Assembly: GCA_003171295.1 (NCBI GenBank)
Contig: PMYF01000772.1
Location: forward strand, 1-7,264
Origin: Acidobacteriota bacterium
GTDB lineage: Bacteria; Acidobacteriota; Terriglobia; UBA7540
DNA length: 7,264 bases
Direction: 5' to 3'
Both the position numbers and the translations under genes were made by a program. Below the pieces are notes generated by a model that was not told where the DNA came from, ran no database searches, and worked only from the letters and a program-made list of their open reading frames with translations. Of this stretch, positions 1 to 6,989 are shown piece after piece; within the stretch, counting starts at the first letter, position 1, and each line of letters starts with the position of its first letter.

Positions 1-1523
1 TTATTAGGATAATTGTGTTTGATGCGCTCAAATACTGCGGGCAACAAACTGGTGGGTCCGTGCCAGGCACCGAAGTATTCGTTCCACATGATAAAATCAG
101 CGGCGCTGGCGGAGTTTTCACCAGGGTTTTCCACAAACGCGATGCGGTCGTCGGCGTAAGTGACATAGCGATCAGGGTCGAGCGATTTCAAAAAGTCGTA
201 CATCGTCTTGAAGTAGGAACGTCCGCCGGGCGTATCGGTGGCGCTCTCATTGCACACGCTCCAGGCAAAGATACTGGGATGATTGAAATCCTGTTCGACC
301 ATCTCACGCATCATCTGCTGGGCCAGGGCAACGACTTTGGGATCAGACATCTGCTCGCCACTAAACTGCCACATGGGAATTTCCGGGATCAGCAGAATGC
401 CGTTGCGGTCGGCATAGTCGAGGATGTACGGGTGTTGGGGGTAGTGGACGGGACGGGTGAGGGTCATCTGCAGATTCTTCATATCGTCCCAGTCGTATTT
501 CATGGTGCCGCGGGTCTCGGCCAGCCCCTCCCCGGGCGACTCCTCATGACGCGCCATGCCCGTCAGACGGACCGGTTCGCCGTTCAAGAGCAGATGCCGG
601 TCGCGAATCTCGACGCTGCGCGCGCCGAAATTATCGCTGAGCGAATCGAGCGGATTCCCGCGCGCATCCTCCAGGATAACCTCCGCGCGATAAACGTTGG
701 GGTGGTCGAAATCCCAGAGCTTTACCGAATCGATCCGGAGCGCCAGGGTCTTGCTTTGTGAACCCGGGGGGAGGGTCAATGACTGCTCCGCGGTCACTCG
801 CGCGGGCCCGCCATCCGGAGGCCAAGCCTTCAGGAGGAGCTTCAAAGGCAACGGTTTCGCCGCATGGTTTTCCAGGAAGACCCTGTCGCTCACGTTCGCG
901 CTGGTGCCTTCCACCTGAGGGCGGATTTGCTGTCGTCGGATGAACGCGTCGCCGGTCACGGTCAGCCAGACGTCGCGCACCACGCCGCCATAGTGCCACC
1001 AGTCGTACCAAAGGTTCCGGTCCGAGACAAGCTTCATGGCCCACCCGGGAATGCTCTGGGTGGTGGGCTGGTTGTTGATCTCCACAGCGAGAAAATTGAG
1101 GGATTTCAAATGTGCGGTGACATCGAAAAAGTACTCGGTGTGCCCGCCCTCATGCCCGCCGATTTCGCTGCCGTTCAGCCACACCCGCGACTTGTAGAAC
1201 GTCGCGCCGAAATGGATCTCCAGGTGTTTGGCACGCAACTCCTCGGGGACTTCAAACGAGCGGAAATACCAGGCCGTGCCTTCGAAGTCGTCGTATTTGC
1301 CAATGTTCCAAGTATGCGGGACGCGCACCGTCTCCGTGCCGTCTGGGAGTTGCCTCATCCAGCCTCGCGCTTCACCCTGTTTCCCGGGATCTGTACGGAA
1401 CTGCCAGTCACCGTTGAGATCCACATGCAGAGAAGCGAGCGCCCTGGCAGGCCAGAGCATGCATAGGCAAACGCCTAACAGCACCAGGTCTTGCGACAGC
1501 TTCTTATCCCGGAACAATCTCAT
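1..1523 (-). CDS. Secreted glycoside hydrolase family 2 protein (beta-galactosidase/beta-glucuronidase-like), 3' end cut by window edge
   Basis: This frame is open from the ATG at 1523 to the left edge, giving 507 codons with no stop. Residues 1-30 look like a Sec signal peptide: basic start (MRLFRDKK), hydrophobic core, and A-L-A/S cleavage near residue 30. Residues about 35-195 match the GH2 sugar-binding jelly roll, including YDWWHYGG at 173-180 followed by VVRDVW. A beta-sandwich linker spans roughly 196-305, and a TIM barrel begins with LNGEPVRLTGMARHEESP (R325, H326). The barrel has R357-P-V-H360-Y-P-Q-H-P and the GH2 acid/base motif WSVCNES, with N425 and E426. In the family the second catalytic glutamate lies further on; here the protein is cut right after KHNYPN, just before where that motif is expected. 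The enzyme would act outside the cytoplasm as a retaining exo-beta-glycosidase. Galactosidase, glucuronidase, galacturonidase and mannosidase specificities cannot be separated from this part. It is divergent from the esterase operon and probably belongs to the same catabolic cluster. Confidence 0.93.
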   Translation of the reverse strand, partial: MRLFRDKKLSQDLVLLGVCLCMLWPARALASLHVDLNGDWQFRTDPGKQGEARGWMRQLPDGTETVRVPHTWNIGKYDDFEGTAWYFRSFEVPEELRAKHLEIHFGATFYKSRVWLNGSEIGGHEGGHTEYFFDVTAHLKSLNFLAVEINNQPTTQSIPGWAMKLVSDRNLWYDWWHYGGVVRDVWLTVTGDAFIRRQQIRPQVEGTSANVSDRVFLENHAAKPLPLKLLLKAWPPDGGPARVTAEQSLTLPPGSQSKTLALRIDSVKLWDFDHPNVYRAEVILEDARGNPLDSLSDNFGARSVEIRDRHLLLNGEPVRLTGMARHEESPGEGLAETRGTMKYDWDDMKNLQMTLTRPVHYPQHPYILDYADRNGILLIPEIPMWQFSGEQMSDPKVVALAQQMMREMVEQDFNHPSIFAWSVCNESATDTPGGRSYFKTMYDFLKSLDPDRYVTYADDRIAFVENPGENSASAADFIMWNEYFGAWHGPTSLLPAVFERIKHNYPN

Positions 1524-1529
1524 GCTCAA

Positions 1530-1533
1530 CCTC
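1530..1533 (-). promoter_or_regulatory. Ribosome binding site of the GH2 gene
   Basis: On the minus strand GAGG lies six bases before the ATG at 1523. This supports that start over upstream in-frame codons. The chosen start also places a well-formed signal peptide at the very N-terminus. Confidence 0.6.
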
Positions 1534-1564
1534 ACAACCAAGGGACATTCGAAAAGCCGGGGTG

Positions 1565-1593
1565 ATTCTACCCGACCGCGCACTGTACCGCAA
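1565..1593 (-). promoter_or_regulatory. Candidate sigma-70-type promoter for the GH2 gene
   Basis: Read on the minus strand, TTGCGG (1588-1593) and TAGAAT (1565-1570) are separated by exactly 17 bases. The -10 matches the consensus at five of six positions; the -35 matches only at TTG. Transcription would begin near 1558 and give a leader of about 35 bases. This rests on pattern matching alone. Confidence 0.4.
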
Positions 1594-1754
1594 AGGTCCG
1601 GCTGCCAGCGACCCTGTGATGGAAGGACGGGCAACGCCGAGCCTTCCTGTGCAATCCGGCCTGGCGGGGGACTCCGCGAGTGCTTGTGGCATCACCGCAA
1701 AGCTGGTGTTACTATCTGCCGGAGCTCCCACGCGGAGGGTTTGATCATGCTATC

Positions 1755-1760
1755 GGAAGG
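1755..1760 (+). promoter_or_regulatory. Ribosome binding site deciding the start of the SASA esterase
   Basis: GGAAGG lies nine bases before the ATG at 1770. The frame is open further upstream, to an ATG-like start at 1680, but that extension lies in divergent promoter territory and would put 30 more residues before an already long signal peptide. The Shine-Dalgarno match favours 1770. I found no convincing plus-strand -35/-10 pair between 1524 and 1755. Confidence 0.55.
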
Positions 1761-1769
1761 GTGTCAGCC

Positions 1770-3443
1770 ATGAAGACTCAATCGAGATGGTGCAATGTAA
1801 TTTCTCAGCCCGGGTCAAAACTCCCTGGCAGCTTGCTCTGGCAAGCATGGGCCGGTTCCCGGATCCAGCGCCCCCCACGGCTGCTGCGGGTCATCTGGCT
1901 GGTGGGATGTTCTTTGCTGCTGACGGTTACTGCCGCGACCGCTGAGGTAAAACTGCCCGCGGTGATCAGCGACAACATGGTATTGCAGCAAGGCCGGCAG
2001 GTGGCGATCTGGGGAACGGCTGAGGCGGGCGAACAAGTCGCGGTGAGCCTGGGCGAACAAAAGCAGATGGCTACGGCCGATTCCAAGGGTTTGTGGAAAG
2101 TGGAACTGGCGCCGCTTAAGGCGGCCGGCCCGTTGGAAATGACGGTGGCGGGAAAGAACACCCTAACGATCCATAACGTGCTGGTGGGTGAAGTGTGGGT
2201 ATGTTCCGGCCAGTCGAACATGGAGATGGCCGTGAAGAACAGTCAGAAGGCGTGGGGTGGCGCAATGAACGCAGACAAGGAGGCCGCGGCGGGCAACTAT
2301 CCCCTGATTCACCTCTTCAAGGTGCAGCGCGTGGTCGCAGGAAAACCGCAGACCGACGTGCAGGGCCAATGGGTGGTGGCAACCCCTCAGACGGTGGGAG
2401 AGTTCTCCGCGGTCGGCTACTTCTTCGGGCGGGATCTCCATCGCGCGATAAAAACGCCCGTAGGACTGATTGCCGACTCCTGGGGCGGAACGCCGGCGGA
2501 GGCCTGGATGAGCGATGCGGTACTGGACGCCGACCCGGACCTGAAGATCCTGGCGGACTCCTGGCGGCAGAAAATCGCCGACTATCCCCAGGTTTTTGAG
2601 AAGTACAAGCAGCAATTGGCGGAATGGGAAAAGTCCGCGGAAGAGGCGCAGGCGGACGGAAAAGTGGCGCCGCCCCTTCCCAGCGCACCCGGAGACCCGC
2701 GCAGCAATCCTTGGCGAGCTGCGGGGTTGTGGAATGGGATGGCCGCGCCCCTCACTCCCTATGCGATCGCCGGAGCCATCTGGTACCAAGGCGAAGCCAA
2801 CGCGGAATTTGCTTATCAGTACCGCAAGACTTTCGCAACCATGATCCAGGACTGGCGGCGCGCCTGGAACGAGGGGGATTTTCCGTTCCTCTTCGTCCAA
2901 CTCGCCAGTTTCAGCCAGGAATATGCCCCCCCAGATTCCTGGGCGGTAGTAAGGGAATCGCAAGCGAAGACCCTGGCGCTCCCCAAGACCGGATTGGCCG
3001 TGGCTACTGACATTGGCGATGCGCACGATATTCACCCCAAGAACAAGCAGGAAGTCGGACGCCGGCTGGCGTTGGTGGCAGAAGCCATTGCCTACGGGCA
3101 GAAAGTGGAGTACTCGGGGCCAACCTTCAAGTCACTGCGGGTGGAAAAAGGAACGCTGCGCCTGCAATTTGAGCACCTGGGCGGGGGATTGGTCATGCGC
3201 GGTGCGACACTTCTAGGGTTCCAGATTGCCGGGGAAGATCAAAAGTTCGTCGCGGCGGAAGCCAAGATCGAGGGGAACGAAGTGGTGATTTCGAGCCCGC
3301 ACATCCCCAGCCCCCTGGCCGTGCGCTACGCCTGGGCGGACGATCCCAAGTGCAATCTCTATAACCAGGTGGGCCTGCCCGCGCCACCGTTCCGCAGCGA
3401 CGACTGGCCGGTCCCGACCGAAGGACAGATTCGCCAGAAATGA
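1770..3443 (+). CDS. Secreted sialate O-acetylesterase-family (SASA, SGNH-fold) carbohydrate acetylesterase
   Basis: The 557-residue protein has the features of bacterial 'sialate O-acetylesterases'. After the signal peptide comes the conserved LPAVISDNMVLQQ block and a beta-sandwich (about 59-140). The SGNH nucleophile motif CSGQSNMEM follows, with Ser149. Downstream are SWGGTPAEAWMS, AIWYQGEAN (W338 to N344) and the catalytic-histidine block GDAHDIHPKNKQEVGRRLA (D420 and H422 are candidates for the acid and base). The C-terminal 100 or so residues form a beta-rich domain ending in YAWADDPKCNLYNQVGLPAPPFR, typical of the family. The family hydrolyses O-acetyl esters on sugars. SASA proteins also include xylan (CE6) and xyloglucan (CE20) acetylesterases, so the sialate name should not be taken as substrate. 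The signal peptide is unusual: about 40 residues precede the hydrophobic core (41-56), with likely cleavage at A-T-A/E near 58. It is first in a plus-strand series, 47 bases before the oxidoreductase. Confidence 0.94.
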   Translation: MKTQSRWCNVISQPGSKLPGSLLWQAWAGSRIQRPPRLLRVIWLVGCSLLLTVTAATAEVKLPAVISDNMVLQQGRQVAIWGTAEAGEQVAVSLGEQKQMATADSKGLWKVELAPLKAAGPLEMTVAGKNTLTIHNVLVGEVWVCSGQSNMEMAVKNSQKAWGGAMNADKEAAAGNYPLIHLFKVQRVVAGKPQTDVQGQWVVATPQTVGEFSAVGYFFGRDLHRAIKTPVGLIADSWGGTPAEAWMSDAVLDADPDLKILADSWRQKIADYPQVFEKYKQQLAEWEKSAEEAQADGKVAPPLPSAPGDPRSNPWRAAGLWNGMAAPLTPYAIAGAIWYQGEANAEFAYQYRKTFATMIQDWRRAWNEGDFPFLFVQLASFSQEYAPPDSWAVVRESQAKTLALPKTGLAVATDIGDAHDIHPKNKQEVGRRLALVAEAIAYGQKVEYSGPTFKSLRVEKGTLRLQFEHLGGGLVMRGATLLGFQIAGEDQKFVAAEAKIEGNEVVISSPHIPSPLAVRYAWADDPKCNLYNQVGLPAPPFRSDDWPVPTEGQIRQK

Positions 3444-3480
3444 CCTGAGGCTGTTGTGATCGTAGCGCCCCTGCGCGGAC

Positions 3481-3484
3481 GAGG
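3481..3484 (+). promoter_or_regulatory. Ribosome binding site of the oxidoreductase
   Basis: GAGG is placed six bases before the ATG at 3491, an ideal spacing. The nucleotide-binding motif starts immediately after this ATG, so no other start is reasonable. Confidence 0.65.
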
Positions 3485-3490
3485 ATCGTC

Positions 3491-4456
3491 ATGTTGAAAT
3501 GGCTGGTGATCGGCATTGGTGACATCACGACGAAGCGGGTGATCCCCGCCGTGCTCGCCGAGGAACGCAGCGAACTGTGGGGAATTGTGACCCGTGATCC
3601 CGGCAAGGCGGCGCGTTACGGGGTGCCCGCGTTCACCGAACTGGACCGTGCGCTCGCAGCCGATGGCGCAGATGCGGTTTACGTGGCCTCACCCGTATTC
3701 CTGCACTCGCCGCAGACGCTTGCTTCGCTCGGCGCCGCGAAGCACGTGCTGTGCGAGAAGCCTATGGCCATGAACTACGCCCAGGCACGCTCCATGGTCG
3801 AAGCGGCGGAGGCGGCGGGCAAGACCTTGGGCGTGGCCTACTATCGCCGCACCTACCCCAAGGTGCGGCGGGCGCTCGAACTCCTGCGGCAGGGGGCAGT
3901 CGGACAGCCCCTGCTTGCCTACATAACCTGTCATGATGGGTGGCCGGGAGAAGAGGACTATGCCCCCTGGCGGCTCGACCCCGCCCAAGCGGGCGGTGGT
4001 CCGCTGTATGACATCGGCTCACATCGCATTGATGTGCTGAACTACCTCTTCGGAGAGCCGCAGCAGGTTTCGGCACACTTGGCCAACGCGGTGCACGCAG
4101 GGCTGGTGGAGGATTGCGCGACGCTCGTAATCGAATACCGCAGCAAGGTGCGCGGCATCGTGGACGTGCGCTGGAACTCGCATGTAAAACGGGACGAGTT
4201 CCGCATCGTCGGGACCGACGGTGAAATGGACCTCACTCCGCTCAATGGCCCCGAGCTTGTGTACCCCGGCGGGCGAGAGAATCTGCCGCCGCACCCAAAT
4301 TTACATTTTCCCTGCATTCAGAATTTCGTGGCAGCGGTAACGGAGGGCGCGCCTCTGCTGGCGAGCGGATCGAGTTCGCTCTGGACCGATTGGGTGACCG
4401 AGCAGGCGGTGGCCTCGGCTGCGCAGGGCCGCCAGGCGGCACAGGCCTCCCGATGA
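3491..4456 (+). CDS. Gfo/Idh/MocA family NAD(P)-dependent sugar oxidoreductase, cytoplasmic
   Basis: This 321-residue protein has the two-domain architecture of the family at about its usual length. Residues 1-120 form a Rossmann domain: GIGDITTK at 8-15 is a variant of the usual GxGxxG dinucleotide loop, and the hallmark CEKP motif supplies Lys90. Residues about 121-300 form the alpha/beta substrate domain, with GGGPLYDIGSHRIDVLNY supplying Asp174, His178 and Asp181; the lysine and histidine are the usual catalytic pair. Family members oxidise or reduce a hydroxyl or carbonyl on sugars, inositols and glycosides; the exact substrate cannot be read here. There is no Sec or Tat signal, so it should act in the cytoplasm, unlike all three neighbouring hydrolases. 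It starts 47 bases after the esterase and has its own Shine-Dalgarno, so co-transcription is likely. A GH109-type glycosidase is unlikely, as those usually carry a signal and a longer chain. Confidence 0.94.
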   Translation: MLKWLVIGIGDITTKRVIPAVLAEERSELWGIVTRDPGKAARYGVPAFTELDRALAADGADAVYVASPVFLHSPQTLASLGAAKHVLCEKPMAMNYAQARSMVEAAEAAGKTLGVAYYRRTYPKVRRALELLRQGAVGQPLLAYITCHDGWPGEEDYAPWRLDPAQAGGGPLYDIGSHRIDVLNYLFGEPQQVSAHLANAVHAGLVEDCATLVIEYRSKVRGIVDVRWNSHVKRDEFRIVGTDGEMDLTPLNGPELVYPGGRENLPPHPNLHFPCIQNFVAAVTEGAPLLASGSSSLWTDWVTEQAVASAAQGRQAAQASR

Positions 4457-4517
4457 ACAGTTAACCTATGAACACACCAGCACGGGCGTGAAACCCTTTG
4501 GCTCGTGCGCTTGCGCC

Positions 4518-4546
4518 TTGAACCCCGGGGCCACGCGTGATAAATA
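4518..4546 (+). promoter_or_regulatory. Weak candidate promoter ahead of the rhamnosidase
   Basis: TTGAAC (4518-4523) and TAAATA (4541-4546) are separated by 17 bases in the 157-base gap between oxidoreductase and rhamnosidase. The -35 matches the consensus at four positions but the -10 is poor. It sits in the only AT-richer patch of this gap. If real, it would let the rhamnosidase be transcribed separately from the esterase and oxidoreductase. Confidence 0.25.
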
Positions 4547-4595
4547 CATACCGTCCATCCGACCCGCCATGTCGAGTGACGGATTCATTATCTTC

Positions 4596-4599
4596 GAGG
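4596..4599 (+). promoter_or_regulatory. Possible, rather distant ribosome binding site of the rhamnosidase
   Basis: GAGG ends 14 bases before the ATG at 4614, longer than the usual 5-10. No better Shine-Dalgarno precedes the other in-frame starts at 4488 (GTG) or 4569 (ATG). The start at 4614 is preferred because it puts the signal peptide at the N-terminus. Confidence 0.35.
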
Positions 4600-4613
4600 T
4601 GAAAAACATCGCC

Positions 4614-6989
4614 ATGCAACGCCGCCTTTCGAATTGTACACTCTTCGTCATCTTGTTGGCTGCGGCCTTCCCGGCCGCCGTTTCAAACTCCCAGACGGCC
4701 AGTCCCGACTTGCTGACCCCATCCTGGACGGCGAGCTGGATCGCACATCCGGACGGCCCGGCGCGCGAATTCGGCCTCTTCCATTTTCGCAAGACCTTCA
4801 CGCTCGCGGCAGCCCCTCAGCATTTTGTCATCCATGCCAGCGGAGACAACCGCTACGAACTTTTTGTTAACGGACAACGCGTCCTGACGGGACCCGCGCG
4901 TGGCGATTTGAAGCACTGGCGGTATGAAACGCTCGATATCGCCCCGCAGTTGCTGGCAGGAAAGAACGTCCTGGCGGCAGTGGTGTGGAGCTACGCAGAA
5001 CTCGCCCCCATGGCGCAGATGATGAACGAAACCGGATTGATGGTGCAGGGTAACGGCGCCGCGCAAGCCGCGGTCAATACGGACGCTTCCTGGAAGGCCT
5101 TCAAGAGCCAGGCCCTCCAGCCCCTTCCCTACAACACCGAGACCATGGGCGCGTACTTCGTGGTCGGCCCCGGCGAACGCTGGGACGCCTCGCGCCATCC
5201 CTGGGGGTGGGAGAAGCTCGATTACGATGACTCCGCCTGGGTCCCTGCCGTCGTAGTTTCGCCAGCCCTGCCACGCGGCTCGAAGGATGCCGCTTCGCGC
5301 TGGTTCCTGATGCCCCGCAACATTCCGCTTATGGAAGAAAAGGCCGAGCGGCTCGCGCGCTTGGTACGCTCGCAAGGAGTTGAAGCGAGCAGCGACTTTC
5401 CGCTGGGCCACTCACCCCTCACGATTCCGGCGAATACCCACGCAACCTTGCTGTTCGACCAGGCGCATCTGACCACGGCTTACCCGGAACTGCTCACCAG
5501 CGGCGGGCGCGGCGCGGAAATTACCCTGACCTATGCGGAGGCCCTCTTCAAGAATCATCAAAAGGGTAATCGCAATGAAACCGAGGGCCGTGAAATCGTC
5601 GGGTACCACGACCAATTCCTTCCCGATGGCGGCGCGCATCGCTTGTTCCGCTCGCTTTGGTGGCGCACCTATCGTTATCTGCAAGTGGATGTCGCGACGC
5701 AATCCGAACCTGTCGTGCTTGAGGATCTGCGCGGAGCTTTCACGGCGTATCCGTTCGAGAGGCACGCCCAATTCGAGAGCAGCGATCCCGAACTGGGAAA
5801 GATGTGGGAAGTCGGCTGGCGCACCGCGCGGCTTTGCGCGCACGAGACCTATATGGACTGCCCGTATTATGAACAATTGCAATACGGTGGCGATACCCGT
5901 ATCCAGGCGCTCATTTCCCTCTACATGACGGGCGATGATCGCCTGGTGAAGAACGCCATCGAAACACTGGATGAATCGCGTACCCCCGAAGGCCTGACGC
6001 AAAGCCGTTATCCTTCCTGGCTGCCGCAATACATCCCGCCCTTTTCCCTCTTCTGGATCGGCATGATGCATGACCTCTGGTGGTATCGCGGCGACGTGGA
6101 CTTCCTGCGCGGCTATCTGCCCGGGGTGCGGAACGTTTTGATCTGGTATGAAAACGGCCTTTCGCCTTCCGGCCTGCTCGGGCGGCAGGACTGGTGGAAC
6201 TTCGTTGATTGGCCGCAGGACTTTGACGATGGCGTTCCGCCCCTGGAGAAAGACGGGCAGTCGTCCATGTTGAGCCTGCAGTTCGCCGCCGGGCTGCGCG
6301 CGGCCGCCGATCTGGAAGCCTCATACGGCGACCCGGCGCGAGCCGCGCACGATCGCGCCCTGGCCAGTAAGATCGCGGCTGCGGTCTACAAGGCATGCTG
6401 GGATCCCACGCGTCATCTCGTAGCCGACACCCCGGCGCGCAAACGCTTCAGCCAGCACGCCAACATCCTGGCCATCCTGGAGGATTCCATCCCGGCCGCG
6501 GACCAGCCGGCCGTGATGAAGACCCTACTGAGCGATGCGTCGATCACCCAAGCCACCTACTATTTCCGCTTCTACCTCTTTCGCGCCTTGAAGAAGGTTG
6601 GCATGGGCGATCAATACCTGGAGCAGCTTGCTCCCTGGCATCAGATGCTGGCCCTGGGCTTGACTACCTGGGCCGAGTCCCCTGAGCCGGTGCGCTCCGA
6701 TTGCCACGCCTGGAGCGCGCATCCGAATTTCGACCTGCTCGCCACGGTCGCCGGAATTGAACCCGCCGCCGCCGGCTTTCGCGAGGTGGAGATTCACCCC
6801 CACCTTGGAGCCCTGCAACAACTCAAGGCCTCACTCCCGCACCCTCAGGGAGAAATCCGCGTTGCCTATGAACGCCACGGGAAAGGCTTAACCGCTGACA
6901 TCGATTTGCCGGAGAATCTTCGCGGCCAGTTCTATTGGAACGGCAAGCCCACCGCGCTGCACGGCGGGCATCAGCATTTGGTGTTTTAG
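4614..6989 (+). CDS. Secreted alpha-L-rhamnosidase, glycoside hydrolase family 78
   Basis: From the ATG at 4614 the protein has 791 residues. MQRRLSNCTLFVILLAAAFPAA is a classic signal peptide, cleaved near residues 22-27. The domain order is GH78-like. An N-terminal beta-sandwich (about 35-195) opens with SWTASWIAHP. A second beta domain (about 260-375) contains YPELLTSGGRGAEITLTYAEAL. The (alpha/alpha)6 barrel spans about 380-725, and a C-terminal beta domain contains REVEIHPHLG. In the barrel, DCPYYEQLQYGGD places Asp415, Glu420 and Asp427 at the same spacing as Asp567, Glu572 and Asp579 of Bacillus RhaB. TTWAES supplies Glu688 as the likely general base, about 268 residues after the acid, as in that enzyme. 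The inverting enzyme would release terminal alpha-L-rhamnose from glycans or rhamnosides outside the cytoplasm. The frame is open upstream to a GTG at 4488, adding 42 non-signal-like residues; I regard that as non-coding. The gene lies 157 bases after the oxidoreductase. Confidence 0.94.
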   Translation: MQRRLSNCTLFVILLAAAFPAAVSNSQTASPDLLTPSWTASWIAHPDGPAREFGLFHFRKTFTLAAAPQHFVIHASGDNRYELFVNGQRVLTGPARGDLKHWRYETLDIAPQLLAGKNVLAAVVWSYAELAPMAQMMNETGLMVQGNGAAQAAVNTDASWKAFKSQALQPLPYNTETMGAYFVVGPGERWDASRHPWGWEKLDYDDSAWVPAVVVSPALPRGSKDAASRWFLMPRNIPLMEEKAERLARLVRSQGVEASSDFPLGHSPLTIPANTHATLLFDQAHLTTAYPELLTSGGRGAEITLTYAEALFKNHQKGNRNETEGREIVGYHDQFLPDGGAHRLFRSLWWRTYRYLQVDVATQSEPVVLEDLRGAFTAYPFERHAQFESSDPELGKMWEVGWRTARLCAHETYMDCPYYEQLQYGGDTRIQALISLYMTGDDRLVKNAIETLDESRTPEGLTQSRYPSWLPQYIPPFSLFWIGMMHDLWWYRGDVDFLRGYLPGVRNVLIWYENGLSPSGLLGRQDWWNFVDWPQDFDDGVPPLEKDGQSSMLSLQFAAGLRAAADLEASYGDPARAAHDRALASKIAAAVYKACWDPTRHLVADTPARKRFSQHANILAILEDSIPAADQPAVMKTLLSDASITQATYYFRFYLFRALKKVGMGDQYLEQLAPWHQMLALGLTTWAESPEPVRSDCHAWSAHPNFDLLATVAGIEPAAAGFREVEIHPHLGALQQLKASLPHPQGEIRVAYERHGKGLTADIDLPENLRGQFYWNGKPTALHGGHQHLVF

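Noticed and set aside
15..761. Plus-strand open frame of 248 codons opposite the GH2 gene
   Set aside because: It is antisense to a clearly recognisable GH2 protein; its translation has no family features and reflects high-GC codon use on the other strand.
1684..1715. Possible plus-strand promoter TTGTGG/TACTAT ahead of the esterase
   Set aside because: The spacer is 20 bases and both hexamers are weak, so it does not stand out from background.
1885..1910. Possible lipobox L-V-G-C in the esterase signal region (Cys47)
   Set aside because: The cysteine sits early in the hydrophobic core, leaving only about five hydrophobic residues before it and a hydrophobic stretch after it. A standard signal peptidase I site at A-T-A/E fits better.
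2163..3035. Minus-strand open frame of 290 codons opposite the esterase
   Set aside because: Every SASA motif is encoded on the plus strand; the antisense translation is rich in arginine, glycine and proline with no recognisable domain.
4468..4491. Seven-codon mini-ORF (MNTPARA) between the oxidoreductase and rhamnosidase
   Set aside because: It has no Shine-Dalgarno, no regulatory codon run and no associated terminator/antiterminator pair, so an attenuator peptide is not supported.
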